9,637 nt of DNA from Lachnospiraceae bacterium UBA2734 (GCA_002353635.1 DEKA01000009.1:1-9637), one strand, 5' to 3'. Counted from the first letter of the stretch, positions 1 to 6,632 are shown. Numbers and translations are program-made. Notes: generated from the letters alone by a model not told the origin.

Positions 1-62
1 TCATGCAAAAGTCAAGGGCTATTTCCGGAGCGAACTCCGAATAGCCCTTGACTTTTGCATGA
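1..62. repeat. Long near-perfect palindrome (stem-loop), cut by the window edge
   Basis: Bases 1-23 are a perfect reverse complement of 40-62. Inside this, CGGAG (26-30) pairs with CTCCG (35-39) around a CGAA loop, leaving only a 2-nt bulge (24-25). The result is a stem of 28 pairs that may extend left of the window. It lies downstream of hisA on the minus strand. No T-tract is visible on the plus side, so termination in that direction is unlikely; a T-tract on the minus side would lie outside the window. It could be a terminator for hisA or one copy of a dispersed palindromic repeat. Confidence 0.85.
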
Positions 63-65
63 TAT

Positions 66-115
66 AGCGCGCCAGCGCTCATGAGCGTAAGCGCGAAGCG
101 CTGAAGCGAATGAGC
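66..115. repeat. GC-rich block of short AGCG repeats and nested palindromes
   Basis: The block contains repeated AGCG cores at intervals of roughly 6-9 bases. CAGCGCT (73-79) pairs with AGCGCTG (97-103), and CGCTCATGAGCG (76-87) is a perfect 12-bp palindrome. TGAAGCGAATGA (102-113) is also a perfect inverted copy of 146-157, inside the 3' end of hisA. It abuts the long palindrome at 1-62, and together they look like a composite REP-like intergenic element. Whether it is dispersed in the genome cannot be seen here. Confidence 0.6.
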
Positions 116-128
116 ACCGCTTGTTAGC

Positions 129-932
129 TCATGCAGGAGCAGGTTTCATTCGCTTCACCAGCGCATCCAGGTCAAGGCTCCCGCCAAAGAGGTCCAGTGC
201 ACTGCCGACGGTCACGTCCATGCGGCCGCCGGAGAGTGCGGCAATCCGGTCGATATCGGTCAGGGCATGTACACCGCCCGCGTAGGTGATGGGAAAACCG
301 CTCTTTTGCTGCCAATCTCCAAGGATCCGGACAAGGTCCTCCTGAATGCCGGATTTCTTTCCTTCCACATCCGCGGCATGGATCAGGAACTCATCACAGT
401 GCTCTGCAAGGGCGTCGAGCGTATCTGCGCAGATCTGCATATCAGTCAGTTTCTGCCAGCGATCTGTTACGACCATGAAATGCCCGTCCGGTACACGCCG
501 GCAGGAGAGGTCGAGGACGAGGTGTTCCCTCCCCGCCGCCTGCTGAAGGGCATGCAGGCGCTCTCTGTCAAGGCGTCCCTCGCGGAAGACGAAGGAGGTG
601 ACGATGACATGGGAGGCGCCCATGCGGAGGAAATCGGCGGCGTTGGCAGCTGTGACGCCTCCGCCGATCTGCATGCCGCCCGGATAGGCCTTCAGGGCCA
701 GCTCCGCCTGCTGCAGGTCCGCGCGATAAGCCTCCTGATCAGAGGAAGGATTGAGCAGGATGATGTGGCCGCCGGGCAGATTCTTCTCTCTGTAGATGGA
801 GGCATAATAATCCGCATTCTGCGCGGAGACGAAGTTCTGTGCGGGGCCGCTCGTTCTGCTGTCTGTCAGTGTGCTGCCCACGATCTGTTTTACCCGCCCG
901 TTGTGGATGTCAATGCAGGGTCTGATCTGCAT
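129..932 (-). CDS. hisA: Phosphoribosylformimino-AICAR ribotide isomerase, eukaryotic HIS6-like HisA
   Basis: It catalyses the fourth step of histidine synthesis, isomerising ProFAR to PRFAR in the cytoplasm on a (beta/alpha)8 barrel. The 267-residue protein shows CIDIHNGRVKQIVG near residue 6 (catalytic Asp8), IGGGV near 89, DLSCR at 141-145 (second catalytic Asp141), LTD then HAADVEG near 185, YAGGV near 217 and VGSALDLFGG near 242. The DLSCR, EFLIHAADVEG and SALDLFGG blocks match yeast HIS6 as I remember it rather than typical bacterial HisA. The start is supported by AAGGAG 8 bases upstream. The gene stands alone, with no other his gene next to it, and follows dapB after 171 bases. The family call is firm; the eukaryotic-type assignment is by motif recall. 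Confidence 0.93.
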   Translation of the reverse strand: MQIRPCIDIHNGRVKQIVGSTLTDSRTSGPAQNFVSAQNADYYASIYREKNLPGGHIILLNPSSDQEAYRADLQQAELALKAYPGGMQIGGGVTAANAADFLRMGASHVIVTSFVFREGRLDRERLHALQQAAGREHLVLDLSCRRVPDGHFMVVTDRWQKLTDMQICADTLDALAEHCDEFLIHAADVEGKKSGIQEDLVRILGDWQQKSGFPITYAGGVHALTDIDRIAALSGGRMDVTVGSALDLFGGSLDLDALVKRMKPAPA

Positions 933-964
933 ATCTGCGCTCCTTTATAAACCTATACGCATTT

Positions 965-990
965 GGGCGTGCACCATAAAGCGCACGCCC
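965..990 (-). promoter_or_regulatory. Stem-loop in the hisA leader
   Basis: GGGCGTGC (965-972) and GCACGCCC (983-990) form a perfect 8-bp stem with a 10-nt loop, about 33 bases before the hisA start. No T-run follows on the minus strand, so it is not an intrinsic terminator. If the weak promoter just upstream is real, the hairpin would sit at the very 5' end of the hisA mRNA, where it might stabilise the message. Confidence 0.5.
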
Positions 991-992
991 GG

Positions 993-1021
993 ATAACACG
1001 AATATTCTCGTAACTATGCAA
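993..1021 (-). promoter_or_regulatory. Possible hisA promoter
   Basis: On the minus strand TTGCAT (1016-1021) is followed after 17 bases by TGTTAT (993-998). The -35 match is weak (3 of 6) and the -10 match is moderate (4 of 6). The position fits independent transcription of hisA, which lies 171 bases beyond dapB. Confidence 0.28.
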
Positions 1022-1091
1022 TTAAAGTACCCGCGGCGATATAAGGCAGCACATCTGTATCTCCATCTGCCCAGGCCGCTGTGTTCACAAT

Positions 1092-1103
1092 GACTGATCA
1101 GTC
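1092..1103. repeat. Perfect 12-bp palindrome abutting the dapB stop codon
   Basis: GACTGATCAGTC is a perfect 12-bp palindrome ending one base before the dapB stop codon. As RNA it could form only a short hairpin, and no T-run follows. It may be a protein binding site or chance. Confidence 0.4.
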
Positions 1104-1859
1104 TTATGCCAGCACATCCTGCATGTCGTAGAGGCCTGCAGGCTTTCCTGCCAGGTAGGCTGCAGCAGTCAGTGCTCCCTTAGCGAAGATGTTCCGGCTG
1201 TAGGCCCTGTGCGTAAAGGTAACTACCTCGTCCTGGCCGGCAAAGATTACGTCGTGGTCACCGACAATGCTGCCCGCGCGCACGGAAGAGATGCCGATCT
1301 CATTCTTCGGTCTCTTCTCTCTTCTCTGCGTTCTGTCATAAACATAATCACAGGTGTTGTCCAGTGAGCTGTTGACAGCATCTGCCAGCGCCAGGGCTGT
1401 GCCCGAAGGAGCATCGAGCTTGTTGTTGTGATGCATCTCGACGATCTCACAGTCAAAGCCGGCTGCGGCGAGCTTCGGTGCCGCCTCCTTCAATATTTTC
1501 AGAAGGAGGTTGATGCCGATCGACATATTCGCTGAGCGAAGGACAGCCGTCTTCTTCGCCGCTTCATTCACATGCGAAATCTGCGCATCGGAGAGTCCCG
1601 TCGTGCACAGGACGACCGGAAGTCCCTTCGCGGCACAATAATCCAACAGATGATCTGCTGCGGAGGCATTGGAGAAATCGATCACGACGTCGGCCTCCTC
1701 CGTGCACTCCGAGAGGTCTTTGCGCACCGGAAAATCCGCATATGCTTCCCCGCGCGCGTCAACGCCCTCAACAATGGTCAGCCTCTCATCTGACTTTGCA
1801 AGATCTGCGATAACATGGCCCATGCGCCCGCAGGCGCCGTGCAGCAGTACTCTGATCAT
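1104..1859 (-). CDS. dapB: 4-hydroxy-tetrahydrodipicolinate reductase
   Basis: It reduces hydroxy-tetrahydrodipicolinate with NAD(P)H in the diaminopimelate/lysine pathway, immediately after DapA. The 251-residue protein has the Rossmann motif GACGRMG at 8-14, CTTG at 85-88, and the catalytic and substrate-binding block EMHHNNKLDAPSGTA at 141-155, with the His pair and Lys in place. RAGSIVGDH near 194 and the usual DapB ending GLYDMQDVL are also present. An ATG 75 bases further upstream is open, but the start at 1859 is preferred because GGGAGGAAAG sits directly before it and because family members begin right at the IRVLLHG strand. It lies 138 bases after dapA on the same strand and is probably co-transcribed with it. 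The length is normal and nothing is missing. Confidence 0.96.
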   Translation of the reverse strand: MIRVLLHGACGRMGHVIADLAKSDERLTIVEGVDARGEAYADFPVRKDLSECTEEADVVIDFSNASAADHLLDYCAAKGLPVVLCTTGLSDAQISHVNEAAKKTAVLRSANMSIGINLLLKILKEAAPKLAAAGFDCEIVEMHHNNKLDAPSGTALALADAVNSSLDNTCDYVYDRTQRREKRPKNEIGISSVRAGSIVGDHDVIFAGQDEVVTFTHRAYSRNIFAKGALTAAAYLAGKPAGLYDMQDVLA

Positions 1860-1997
1860 CTTTCCTCCCTGTGCCGCGTTCTTTGCGATAGCCTGAAGTG
1901 AAATCCGCAAATGCGGTTTCGCCTGCAGAATCACCGAAATCAGGCCCGCCCAGCGGAACTATATCGTGCCTGAATGAGATCGCATCAGCGATCACAT

Positions 1998-2900
1998 TTA
2001 CGCCTTCACCTCGATGCCGAAAGCCTTCATGTCCGCTCTGAGCTTATCTGTGTGCGCCGGTGTCAGCTCCGTAAGCGGCATGCGCAGCGGGCCTGCATTA
2101 AAGCCAAGAACGCTGACTGCCTTCTTGACAGGGATCGGATTGACCTCGCAGAACATATCATCAAAGAGGGTCTCCGTCTCTCTCTGCAGCTTCATGGCGC
2201 CTGCCACATCGCCTGCGAGGAACTTGGCGCAGAGGTCGTGCATCGCCTTCGGTGCGATGTTCGCAACGACAGAGATCACGCCCTTGCCGCCGCAGGCCAT
2301 GATCGGGACGGTCTCGTCGTCATTGCCCGAATAGAGGTCAATGTTGCCGTCTGTGAGCGTCATCAGGCGGACGATCTGGGAGATGTTGCCGGAAGCTTCC
2401 TTGATGCCGACGGCGTTGGGCACATCCTTCACAATTCTGGCTGCCGTTTCAGGCAGGAGATTGCAGCCGGTTCTGGAAGGAACGTTGTACATGATAACCG
2501 GTGTGGACGGTGCGCTCGCGCAGACAGTCTTAAAATGCTGATACAGGCCTTCCTGTGTGGCCTTGTTGTAATAAGGTGTGATCACAAGGAGTGCATCGGC
2601 GCCATAGCCTGCGATCTCCCTGGAGAGATAGCAGCTCGTCCTCGTGCAGTTCGATCCGCTTCCCGCAATGACCGGCACTCTCTTCTTTGTGTAGTCAATG
2701 ACGAACTTGCAGGCCTGCAGATGCTCCTCCTCCGTCATCGTTGCTGCCTCACCTGTGGAGCCGCATACGACAATGGCATCGGTGCCCTGCTCAATCTGAT
2801 AGTCGATGAAATCCGCGAAAGCATCGAAGTTGATGGTCTTGTCTGCATCGTCATGGAAGGGTGTAATGATGGCAACTGCAGAACCAGTAAAAACAGACAT
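1998..2900 (-). CDS. dapA: 4-hydroxy-tetrahydrodipicolinate synthase
   Basis: It condenses pyruvate with aspartate semialdehyde, the committed step towards meso-diaminopimelate and lysine. The 300-residue TIM-barrel protein carries the Schiff-base lysine K167 in VGIKEASGN, the catalytic tyrosine Y138 in IMYNVPSRTG, R143 in the same block, GSTGEA at 47-52 and TPYYNK at 108-113. All key residues of the N-acetylneuraminate lyase/DHDPS family are present. The start at 2900 is chosen over an upstream ATG at 2993 because AGAAAGGAAAAG precedes it and the extra 31 residues are unlike the family. It is followed by dapB. No L-box-like structure was recognised in the 117-base gap upstream, though two GC-rich hairpins lie there. 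Confidence 0.97.
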   Translation of the reverse strand: MSVFTGSAVAIITPFHDDADKTINFDAFADFIDYQIEQGTDAIVVCGSTGEAATMTEEEHLQACKFVIDYTKKRVPVIAGSGSNCTRTSCYLSREIAGYGADALLVITPYYNKATQEGLYQHFKTVCASAPSTPVIMYNVPSRTGCNLLPETAARIVKDVPNAVGIKEASGNISQIVRLMTLTDGNIDLYSGNDDETVPIMACGGKGVISVVANIAPKAMHDLCAKFLAGDVAGAMKLQRETETLFDDMFCEVNPIPVKKAVSVLGFNAGPLRMPLTELTPAHTDKLRADMKAFGIEVKA

Positions 2901-2914
2901 ATCTTTTCCTTTCT

Positions 2915-2977
2915 GCCGGCAGCAGCCGGCCCAGCAGGTAATAACAGGCAGTATATTTTCAGCGGCGGAGTGCCGCC
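2915..2977 (-). promoter_or_regulatory. Two GC-rich hairpins in the dapA leader
   Basis: GCCGGC (2915-2920) pairs with 2925-2930 around AGCA, directly upstream of the dapA ribosome binding site. GGCGG (2964-2968) pairs with CCGCC (2973-2977). Neither is followed by a T-run. A TATACT box between them resembles a -10 element, but no good -35 was found. The first hairpin is close enough to influence ribosome access; that role is inference. Confidence 0.35.
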
Positions 2978-3017
2978 TCCTTCCGCATTGCACCCGGACA
3001 GAATACGGACTGTCCGC

Positions 3018-3515
3018 TCATCTGTAATTCTTAAAATGCACTGTGTGAATCTCCGAGATTTCATCCGCGAAGGCACACACTCTTGTGTCCATCGCAATGC
3101 CGGTGAGAATGACATCTGTCTCACCTCTCCGGCTCACGAGATCCTGCAGATCCTCAACCGTTATAATCTTGTTGTCCACAAGACCTAAGACCTCATCCAT
3201 GATGAGGAGATCACATTCCGCCGTGTCAAGGACCTTCCCGGCAAAATGAAGGCCGTTGCGCATGTTCACGATGTCATCGCTGCGCTCTGCTTCCGTCATC
3301 TCGCTAAAAGGTTTGGTCGATTTCTCAAAGCAGAACAGCTTGATGTCCGGCTCAAGACGTCTGATAAAATCGCTGTTCTTGAGACCCTTTCCTTTTAAAA
3401 ACTCAATGACAACGACCTTCTTGCCGGCAGAGGCGTACTGCAGGCCCGTTCCAAGCGCTGCGGGCGTCTTCCCGTGACCGCTCCCTGTGAAAATAGTGAC
3501 CTTTCCATCACTCAT
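3018..3515 (-). CDS. CobO/BtuR-type corrinoid adenosyltransferase homologue
   Basis: Members of this family transfer the adenosyl group of ATP to cob(I)alamin or cob(I)yrinic acid a,c-diamide, making the coenzyme form of B12. The 165-residue protein has a modified P-loop GSGHGKTPAALG at 11-22, an EFLKGKG block near 38, a Walker B-like LLIMDEVLGLVD at 103-114, and LTGIAMD near 137 where many relatives have TGR. The ending ADEISEIHTVHF is typical. The start at 3515 follows GGGGTG; the longer open frame to 3671 is rejected because it translates the leader hairpins. No other cobalamin gene is visible nearby. The family call is good, but the altered P-loop (GHGKTP rather than GKGKTT) and lost TGR leave the exact substrate open, so no gene symbol is given. 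Confidence 0.85.
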   Translation of the reverse strand: MSDGKVTIFTGSGHGKTPAALGTGLQYASAGKKVVVIEFLKGKGLKNSDFIRRLEPDIKLFCFEKSTKPFSEMTEAERSDDIVNMRNGLHFAGKVLDTAECDLLIMDEVLGLVDNKIITVEDLQDLVSRRGETDVILTGIAMDTRVCAFADEISEIHTVHFKNYR

Positions 3516-3774
3516 ATATTCACCCCGTGCCGCGTCCCGGGCGGCACCCGCGGGAGAAATGCCCGAAAGGGCTTTCTCCCGAATCGGGACATTGGGGCCA
3601 ATGGCACCAATGTCGGTTTGAAAATGACGCATCGGCGTCATTTTCAAACTTCCCTCCAGCGGCGCCAACACCCATTTGATCGGACGGATGCAGAATTCCG
3701 GATACCATTATCCTGCCTTCCGGCTAACCCTGCACCGGAAATGCTGTCTTTTCACCATCGGCTGCCGCGATGCA
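3516..3774 (-). promoter_or_regulatory. Structured leader of the adenosyltransferase gene: seven consecutive stem-loops
   Basis: This stretch of about 260 bases holds no convincing gene. On the minus strand it is a chain of inverted repeats: 3756-3760/3768-3772 (5 bp), 3718-3723/3735-3740 (6 bp), 3700-3704/3709-3713 (5 bp), 3616-3630/3635-3649 (perfect 15 bp, ATCG loop), 3588-3595/3607-3614 (8 bp, extended inward past one mismatch by 3 more), 3551-3564/3569-3581 (13 pairs, one bulge, GAAA loop on the plus strand), and 3527-3533/3541-3547 (7 bp). The last abuts the GGGGTG ribosome binding site. I looked for the B12-box GCCACTG and other cobalamin riboswitch landmarks and did not find them. It may be a structured regulatory leader, or an inserted dispersed palindromic element. 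Confidence 0.5.
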
Positions 3775-3780
3775 TAATCA

Positions 3781-3808
3781 ATTAAAATTTAACACGTTTG
3801 TCTGTAAA
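3781..3808 (-). promoter_or_regulatory. Probable promoter for the adenosyltransferase gene
   Basis: On the minus strand TTTACA (3803-3808, 5 of 6 matches) is followed after 16 bases by TTTAAT (3781-3786, 5 of 6 matches). Transcription would start near 3774, just before the first hairpin of the long leader. The region is locally AT-rich, unlike its flanks. Confidence 0.5.
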
Positions 3809-3860
3809 TGGCAATTTGCACGGGATGGCGGTATCATGGAGAGGATAGCTGTGCAGAATT

Positions 3861-6020
3861 ATGAGATGGCAAAAAAGATACTTTGGCGCTGTACAGCAGA
3901 AGATAAATACTCCTTACATATGTCTTTTCTCCGAGACAGAAAGCAGAAATCTTATGTCTTCCACCATAAGCAAGCAAACTGAATACGCCCTTTCGGCTGC
4001 CGCACAATCTTTTCTCTCCTCCTGGGCTGTCTCCATCGCCTGCGGCCTCTCCCTCAGAAATCTCTGCACAGCGCTCATTCTTCTCCTTCTCCTCCTCTTC
4101 TTCCGAAAATACGGGAGGCTTTCCGCGCAAAGCCGTCGGGAGACGGTACTTACAGGTGTGATTGCCGCCATCGGCGCCTGCGCCGTTGTCATGCACGGCA
4201 GAAAACTCTACACACAGAATTTTGACAGCGGTCTCTTCAAGGGACTGATTCTTCTGATTACCTTTGCCGGCATGTACGTTTTGCTGTACAGAGTTCTTCT
4301 TTTTGCCGTCCATGCGGCGCGGTCGGAGAGGCTGCACAGAGTTATTTTCAGATCTCAGGAAAGAGAAGCCGATACCGGCTCCCGGACAGCATCTGTCAGA
4401 ACATCCAGAGCAGTCAGAAAGACAGATGCCCATGAGGCGTCAGAAGATGCGACGGCTTCCGGCGCAGCAGACCGCGTGCAAAACAAAGGCACTCTCATGA
4501 CGGCTCCTCTGACGCAAGACCGCGGCAGGCAGCTTGCCGTCCTCACTTTTGCGGTCTGCCTTCTGTGTTACCTTCCCTATTATCTCTATGAATTTCCCGG
4601 CATTCTCTCGCCCGACGGCGTCAACCAGATTGAGCAGTTCATGGGCGCCGCACCGTGGTCCAACCACCATCCTGTGGCGCACACGCTGGTCATCGCATTC
4701 TGGACGAAGGTCGGCATGCTGTTCACCGGAAACCTGAACAGTGCCGTCGCCTTTTACACCGCCTTTCAGATGGCGCTCTTTGCAGCGGCTGCGGCTGCCG
4801 TCGTATATCTTCTCTGGTCGTTCGGCTGCCGCACTTGGGATTGCATACTGGGAGCTGCCTTCTATGCCATCATTCCCTTTCAGGATGTTTTCGCGGTCTT
4901 CATTCTGAAGGACAGCTTCTTTGCGCCGGTCTTTGTGCTGTTCTGCTGCGCGCTTCTTCGCATCGCGCGGGGTGAATCACAGCTTCCTCCCGTGTCCAGA
5001 GAAGCAAAGACATTTTTGCACACCACACGGGGCGGTAACAGAATATGCAGGCGGGGGGATTATATCGTTTTTGGCCTGCTCTCTTTTGCAGTGAGCCTTC
5101 TTCGCTCCAATGGCTGGTACATGTTCCTGTTCATGATTCCGTTTCTCATCGCGCTTCTTCGCGGCCGGAGGAAACAGATTCTTGCGGTCTGCACTCTCGT
5201 TGTTCTCTCGGTGTGCATCGTGAAGGGCCCTGTGATGAAGACAACCGGCGTGCAGCAGCCGGATACCATCGAGTCTCTTTGCGTGCCGCTCCAGCAGATC
5301 GCGCGGGTGATCACAGACAAATATCCGATCGCGGAGAGCGACCGGCAGCTCATCTCTCACGTCGTCAACATCGATTACGTGGATGATCTCTACAATCCCG
5401 GCTTTGCGGACCCTCTCAAGGAATTGGTGCGCGCCGGCGACGAGGACTATCTCGATGCGCACCTGCCCGCCTTCTTTGGCCTGTGGTGCCGGTTCGGCAT
5501 CCGCTATCCGGGCACTTATCTGTCTGCGCTCGCAGATTTAACGGAAGGGTATTGGTTCCCGGACGTTGAGTATGACACGGCCTCCATCGACGGTGTCTAC
5601 CAAAACAAGGTAGGACTGCATGCGCAGCCCCTGATCGGCGGCAGTGCCGTTGTCAAGACGAAGGAAATTCTCATCAAGCTCGGAGACTTCATCCCCGGCT
5701 ATGCACTGCTGTGGAGCTGCGGGACATATACCTGGATTCTGTTACTCGCGGGGTATCTCGGGATCTGCGGAACGCGGACGCCTTCTGAAAACACCGACGA
5801 TGCCTGCAATAAGACTTCCGAAGAATCCACGATAAATTATGCGCCGGATAAAAAAGAAGACAGGCGCACGATTCTGCTCGTGCTCCTGCCTTCCTTTGCG
5901 CTGATTCTGACTCTCTTCGCCGCCACGCCGTCCGCGACGGAATTCCGCTATATGCTGCCTGTCGTGGAGACGATGCCGCTGTGGCTTGTTCTCTCGCTCA
6001 TGCCGTATGCGGACAAATAA
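3861..6020 (+). CDS. Polytopic membrane protein, DUF6020-like
   Basis: This large integral membrane protein of 719 residues has unknown function. Hydrophobic segments are visible near residues 68-81, 96-110, 126-149, 224-243, 271-290, 297-319, 327-349, 354-366, 401-433, 439-455, 612-635, 669-688 and 703-715. Conserved-looking blocks are FPGILSPDGVNQ (245-256), SNHHPVAHT (267-275), ILKDSFFAP (348-356), RSNGWY (415-420) and EFRYMLP (694-700). I associate these with DUF6020, whose architecture resembles GT39-type polyprenyl-linked glycosyltransferases; that link is inference. A charged insertion (about 152-222) is probably cytoplasmic, and a long soluble loop covers 457-610. The start is uncertain: GGAGAGG lies about 16 bases before 3861, and an in-frame ATG at 3954 (residue 32) directly before the first family-like part is an equally good choice. 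It converges on the next gene. Confidence 0.82.
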   Translation: MRWQKRYFGAVQQKINTPYICLFSETESRNLMSSTISKQTEYALSAAAQSFLSSWAVSIACGLSLRNLCTALILLLLLLFFRKYGRLSAQSRRETVLTGVIAAIGACAVVMHGRKLYTQNFDSGLFKGLILLITFAGMYVLLYRVLLFAVHAARSERLHRVIFRSQEREADTGSRTASVRTSRAVRKTDAHEASEDATASGAADRVQNKGTLMTAPLTQDRGRQLAVLTFAVCLLCYLPYYLYEFPGILSPDGVNQIEQFMGAAPWSNHHPVAHTLVIAFWTKVGMLFTGNLNSAVAFYTAFQMALFAAAAAAVVYLLWSFGCRTWDCILGAAFYAIIPFQDVFAVFILKDSFFAPVFVLFCCALLRIARGESQLPPVSREAKTFLHTTRGGNRICRRGDYIVFGLLSFAVSLLRSNGWYMFLFMIPFLIALLRGRRKQILAVCTLVVLSVCIVKGPVMKTTGVQQPDTIESLCVPLQQIARVITDKYPIAESDRQLISHVVNIDYVDDLYNPGFADPLKELVRAGDEDYLDAHLPAFFGLWCRFGIRYPGTYLSALADLTEGYWFPDVEYDTASIDGVYQNKVGLHAQPLIGGSAVVKTKEILIKLGDFIPGYALLWSCGTYTWILLLAGYLGICGTRTPSENTDDACNKTSEESTINYAPDKKEDRRTILLVLLPSFALILTLFAATPSATEFRYMLPVVETMPLWLVLSLMPYADK

Positions 6021-6069
6021 CAAGAGCATTGCCTCACCATTTGCGGACAAAAAAGAAGAATGCCGGTTT

Positions 6070-6090
6070 TGCAGATCGTCAACATCTGTA
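6070..6090. terminator. Weak possible terminator between convergent genes
   Basis: CAGAT (6072-6076) and ATCTG (6084-6088) form a short stem that extends by one wobble and one further pair. In the minus direction a T-rich stretch (about 6047-6060) begins some 10 bases beyond the stem, too far for a standard terminator. In the plus direction the sequence after the stem is only moderately T-rich. It is the best candidate in the 75 bases between the two stop codons. Confidence 0.25.
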
Positions 6091-6095
6091 GATTT

Positions 6096-6632
6096 CTAGT
6101 TCTGTCTCAGCCAAGTGCTGATCAGCTTAGTCAGTATTGTCTTCAGGGTTGCCTGCTCCTCCTGCGTCAGAGCAGAGAAGAGATCATCTCCTGCCGATGC
6201 ACTTTGGGAAGAAGCTGCTGCATCCGCTCTGCAGTTGTTCTCCTCCATCTCCTGCAGGAAATCTCTGCCAAGGCCATATTCTGTGAGATCTATCTTATGG
6301 GAAACAGCTGCGATGCCTGTGCGCGGATCCGTTCCTTCTTTCATAAGAAGCGTCTCTCTTGACCATACGCCGTCGCGGTCATCCTCACCATTGACAAAAT
6401 AGTGATCCCAATGCTCCAAAGGGTTCCAGATCTTATAACGAAGATTGCCTGTAGAGGCATTCATACTCTTTGAGTAGTGGTTATAAAATTGGCCGTACCA
6501 TCTTCTCCACTTCGGATTCCAGGTGACGGGCGTAACTTTTGTGTCAAAGGCTGTTGCACTCGTGAATCCAATTGCTGTCAGCATTTTCTGCTGCTTCTCT
6601 TTAGACATACTCTGTGCTCTCATGAACTGCAT
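6096..6632 (-). CDS. Hypothetical protein, W/Y-rich, family not recognised
   Basis: I do not recognise this 178-residue protein. It has no signal peptide or membrane segment and should be soluble. The central part (about 30-110) is rich in aromatics, with WNPKWRRWYGQFYNHY at 38-53 and WNPLEHWDHYFVNGEDD near 69. A Ser/Ala-rich linker around 138-147 leads to a helical tail LTQEEQATLKTILTKL that looks faintly like a MarR-family C-terminal helix, but the rest is not MarR-like. The start at 6632 has GAGGG close upstream; ATG codons at 6623 and 6608 are also possible. A good extended -10 promoter lies 70-100 bases upstream. A 26-codon open frame (6681-6601) in another phase overlaps the start, so a frameshifted or longer ancestral N-terminus cannot be excluded. 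Confidence 0.68.
   Translation of the reverse strand: MQFMRAQSMSKEKQQKMLTAIGFTSATAFDTKVTPVTWNPKWRRWYGQFYNHYSKSMNASTGNLRYKIWNPLEHWDHYFVNGEDDRDGVWSRETLLMKEGTDPRTGIAAVSHKIDLTEYGLGRDFLQEMEENNCRADAAASSQSASAGDDLFSALTQEEQATLKTILTKLISTWLRQN

Noticed and set aside
267..950. 227-codon open frame on the plus strand opposite hisA
   Set aside because: It is a shadow of hisA, which has complete family motifs and a ribosome binding site; the antisense product has no recognisable features.
1010..1097. Coding-like stretch of about 27 codons on the minus strand between dapB and hisA
   Set aside because: It has no convincing start codon or ribosome binding site, begins after an in-frame stop and is too short to judge; chance is more likely than a gene remnant.
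1978..1993. GATCGC/GCGATC hairpin just after the dapA stop as a terminator
   Set aside because: It is only 6 bp and has no T-run on the minus strand; read-through into dapB seems more likely.
1974..3188. 404-codon open frame on the plus strand opposite dapA
   Set aside because: It lies antisense to a clear dapA with all catalytic residues, its product is rich in Cys, Arg and His with no family features, and long antisense frames are expected from GC-rich codon usage.
3516..3671. 52-codon N-terminal extension of the adenosyltransferase
   Set aside because: It would translate the hairpin array; family members start near the P-loop, and GGGGTG marks the 3515 start.
3516..3774. Cobalamin riboswitch before the adenosyltransferase
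   Set aside because: The conserved B12-box and GGGAA...GGTG order expected of the class could not be found by eye; a covariance search would settle it.
3836..3982. Possible 48-codon leader peptide overlapping the membrane protein start
   Set aside because: It has a weak ribosome binding site and no recognisable sequence, and it may simply reflect the open frame around an uncertain start.
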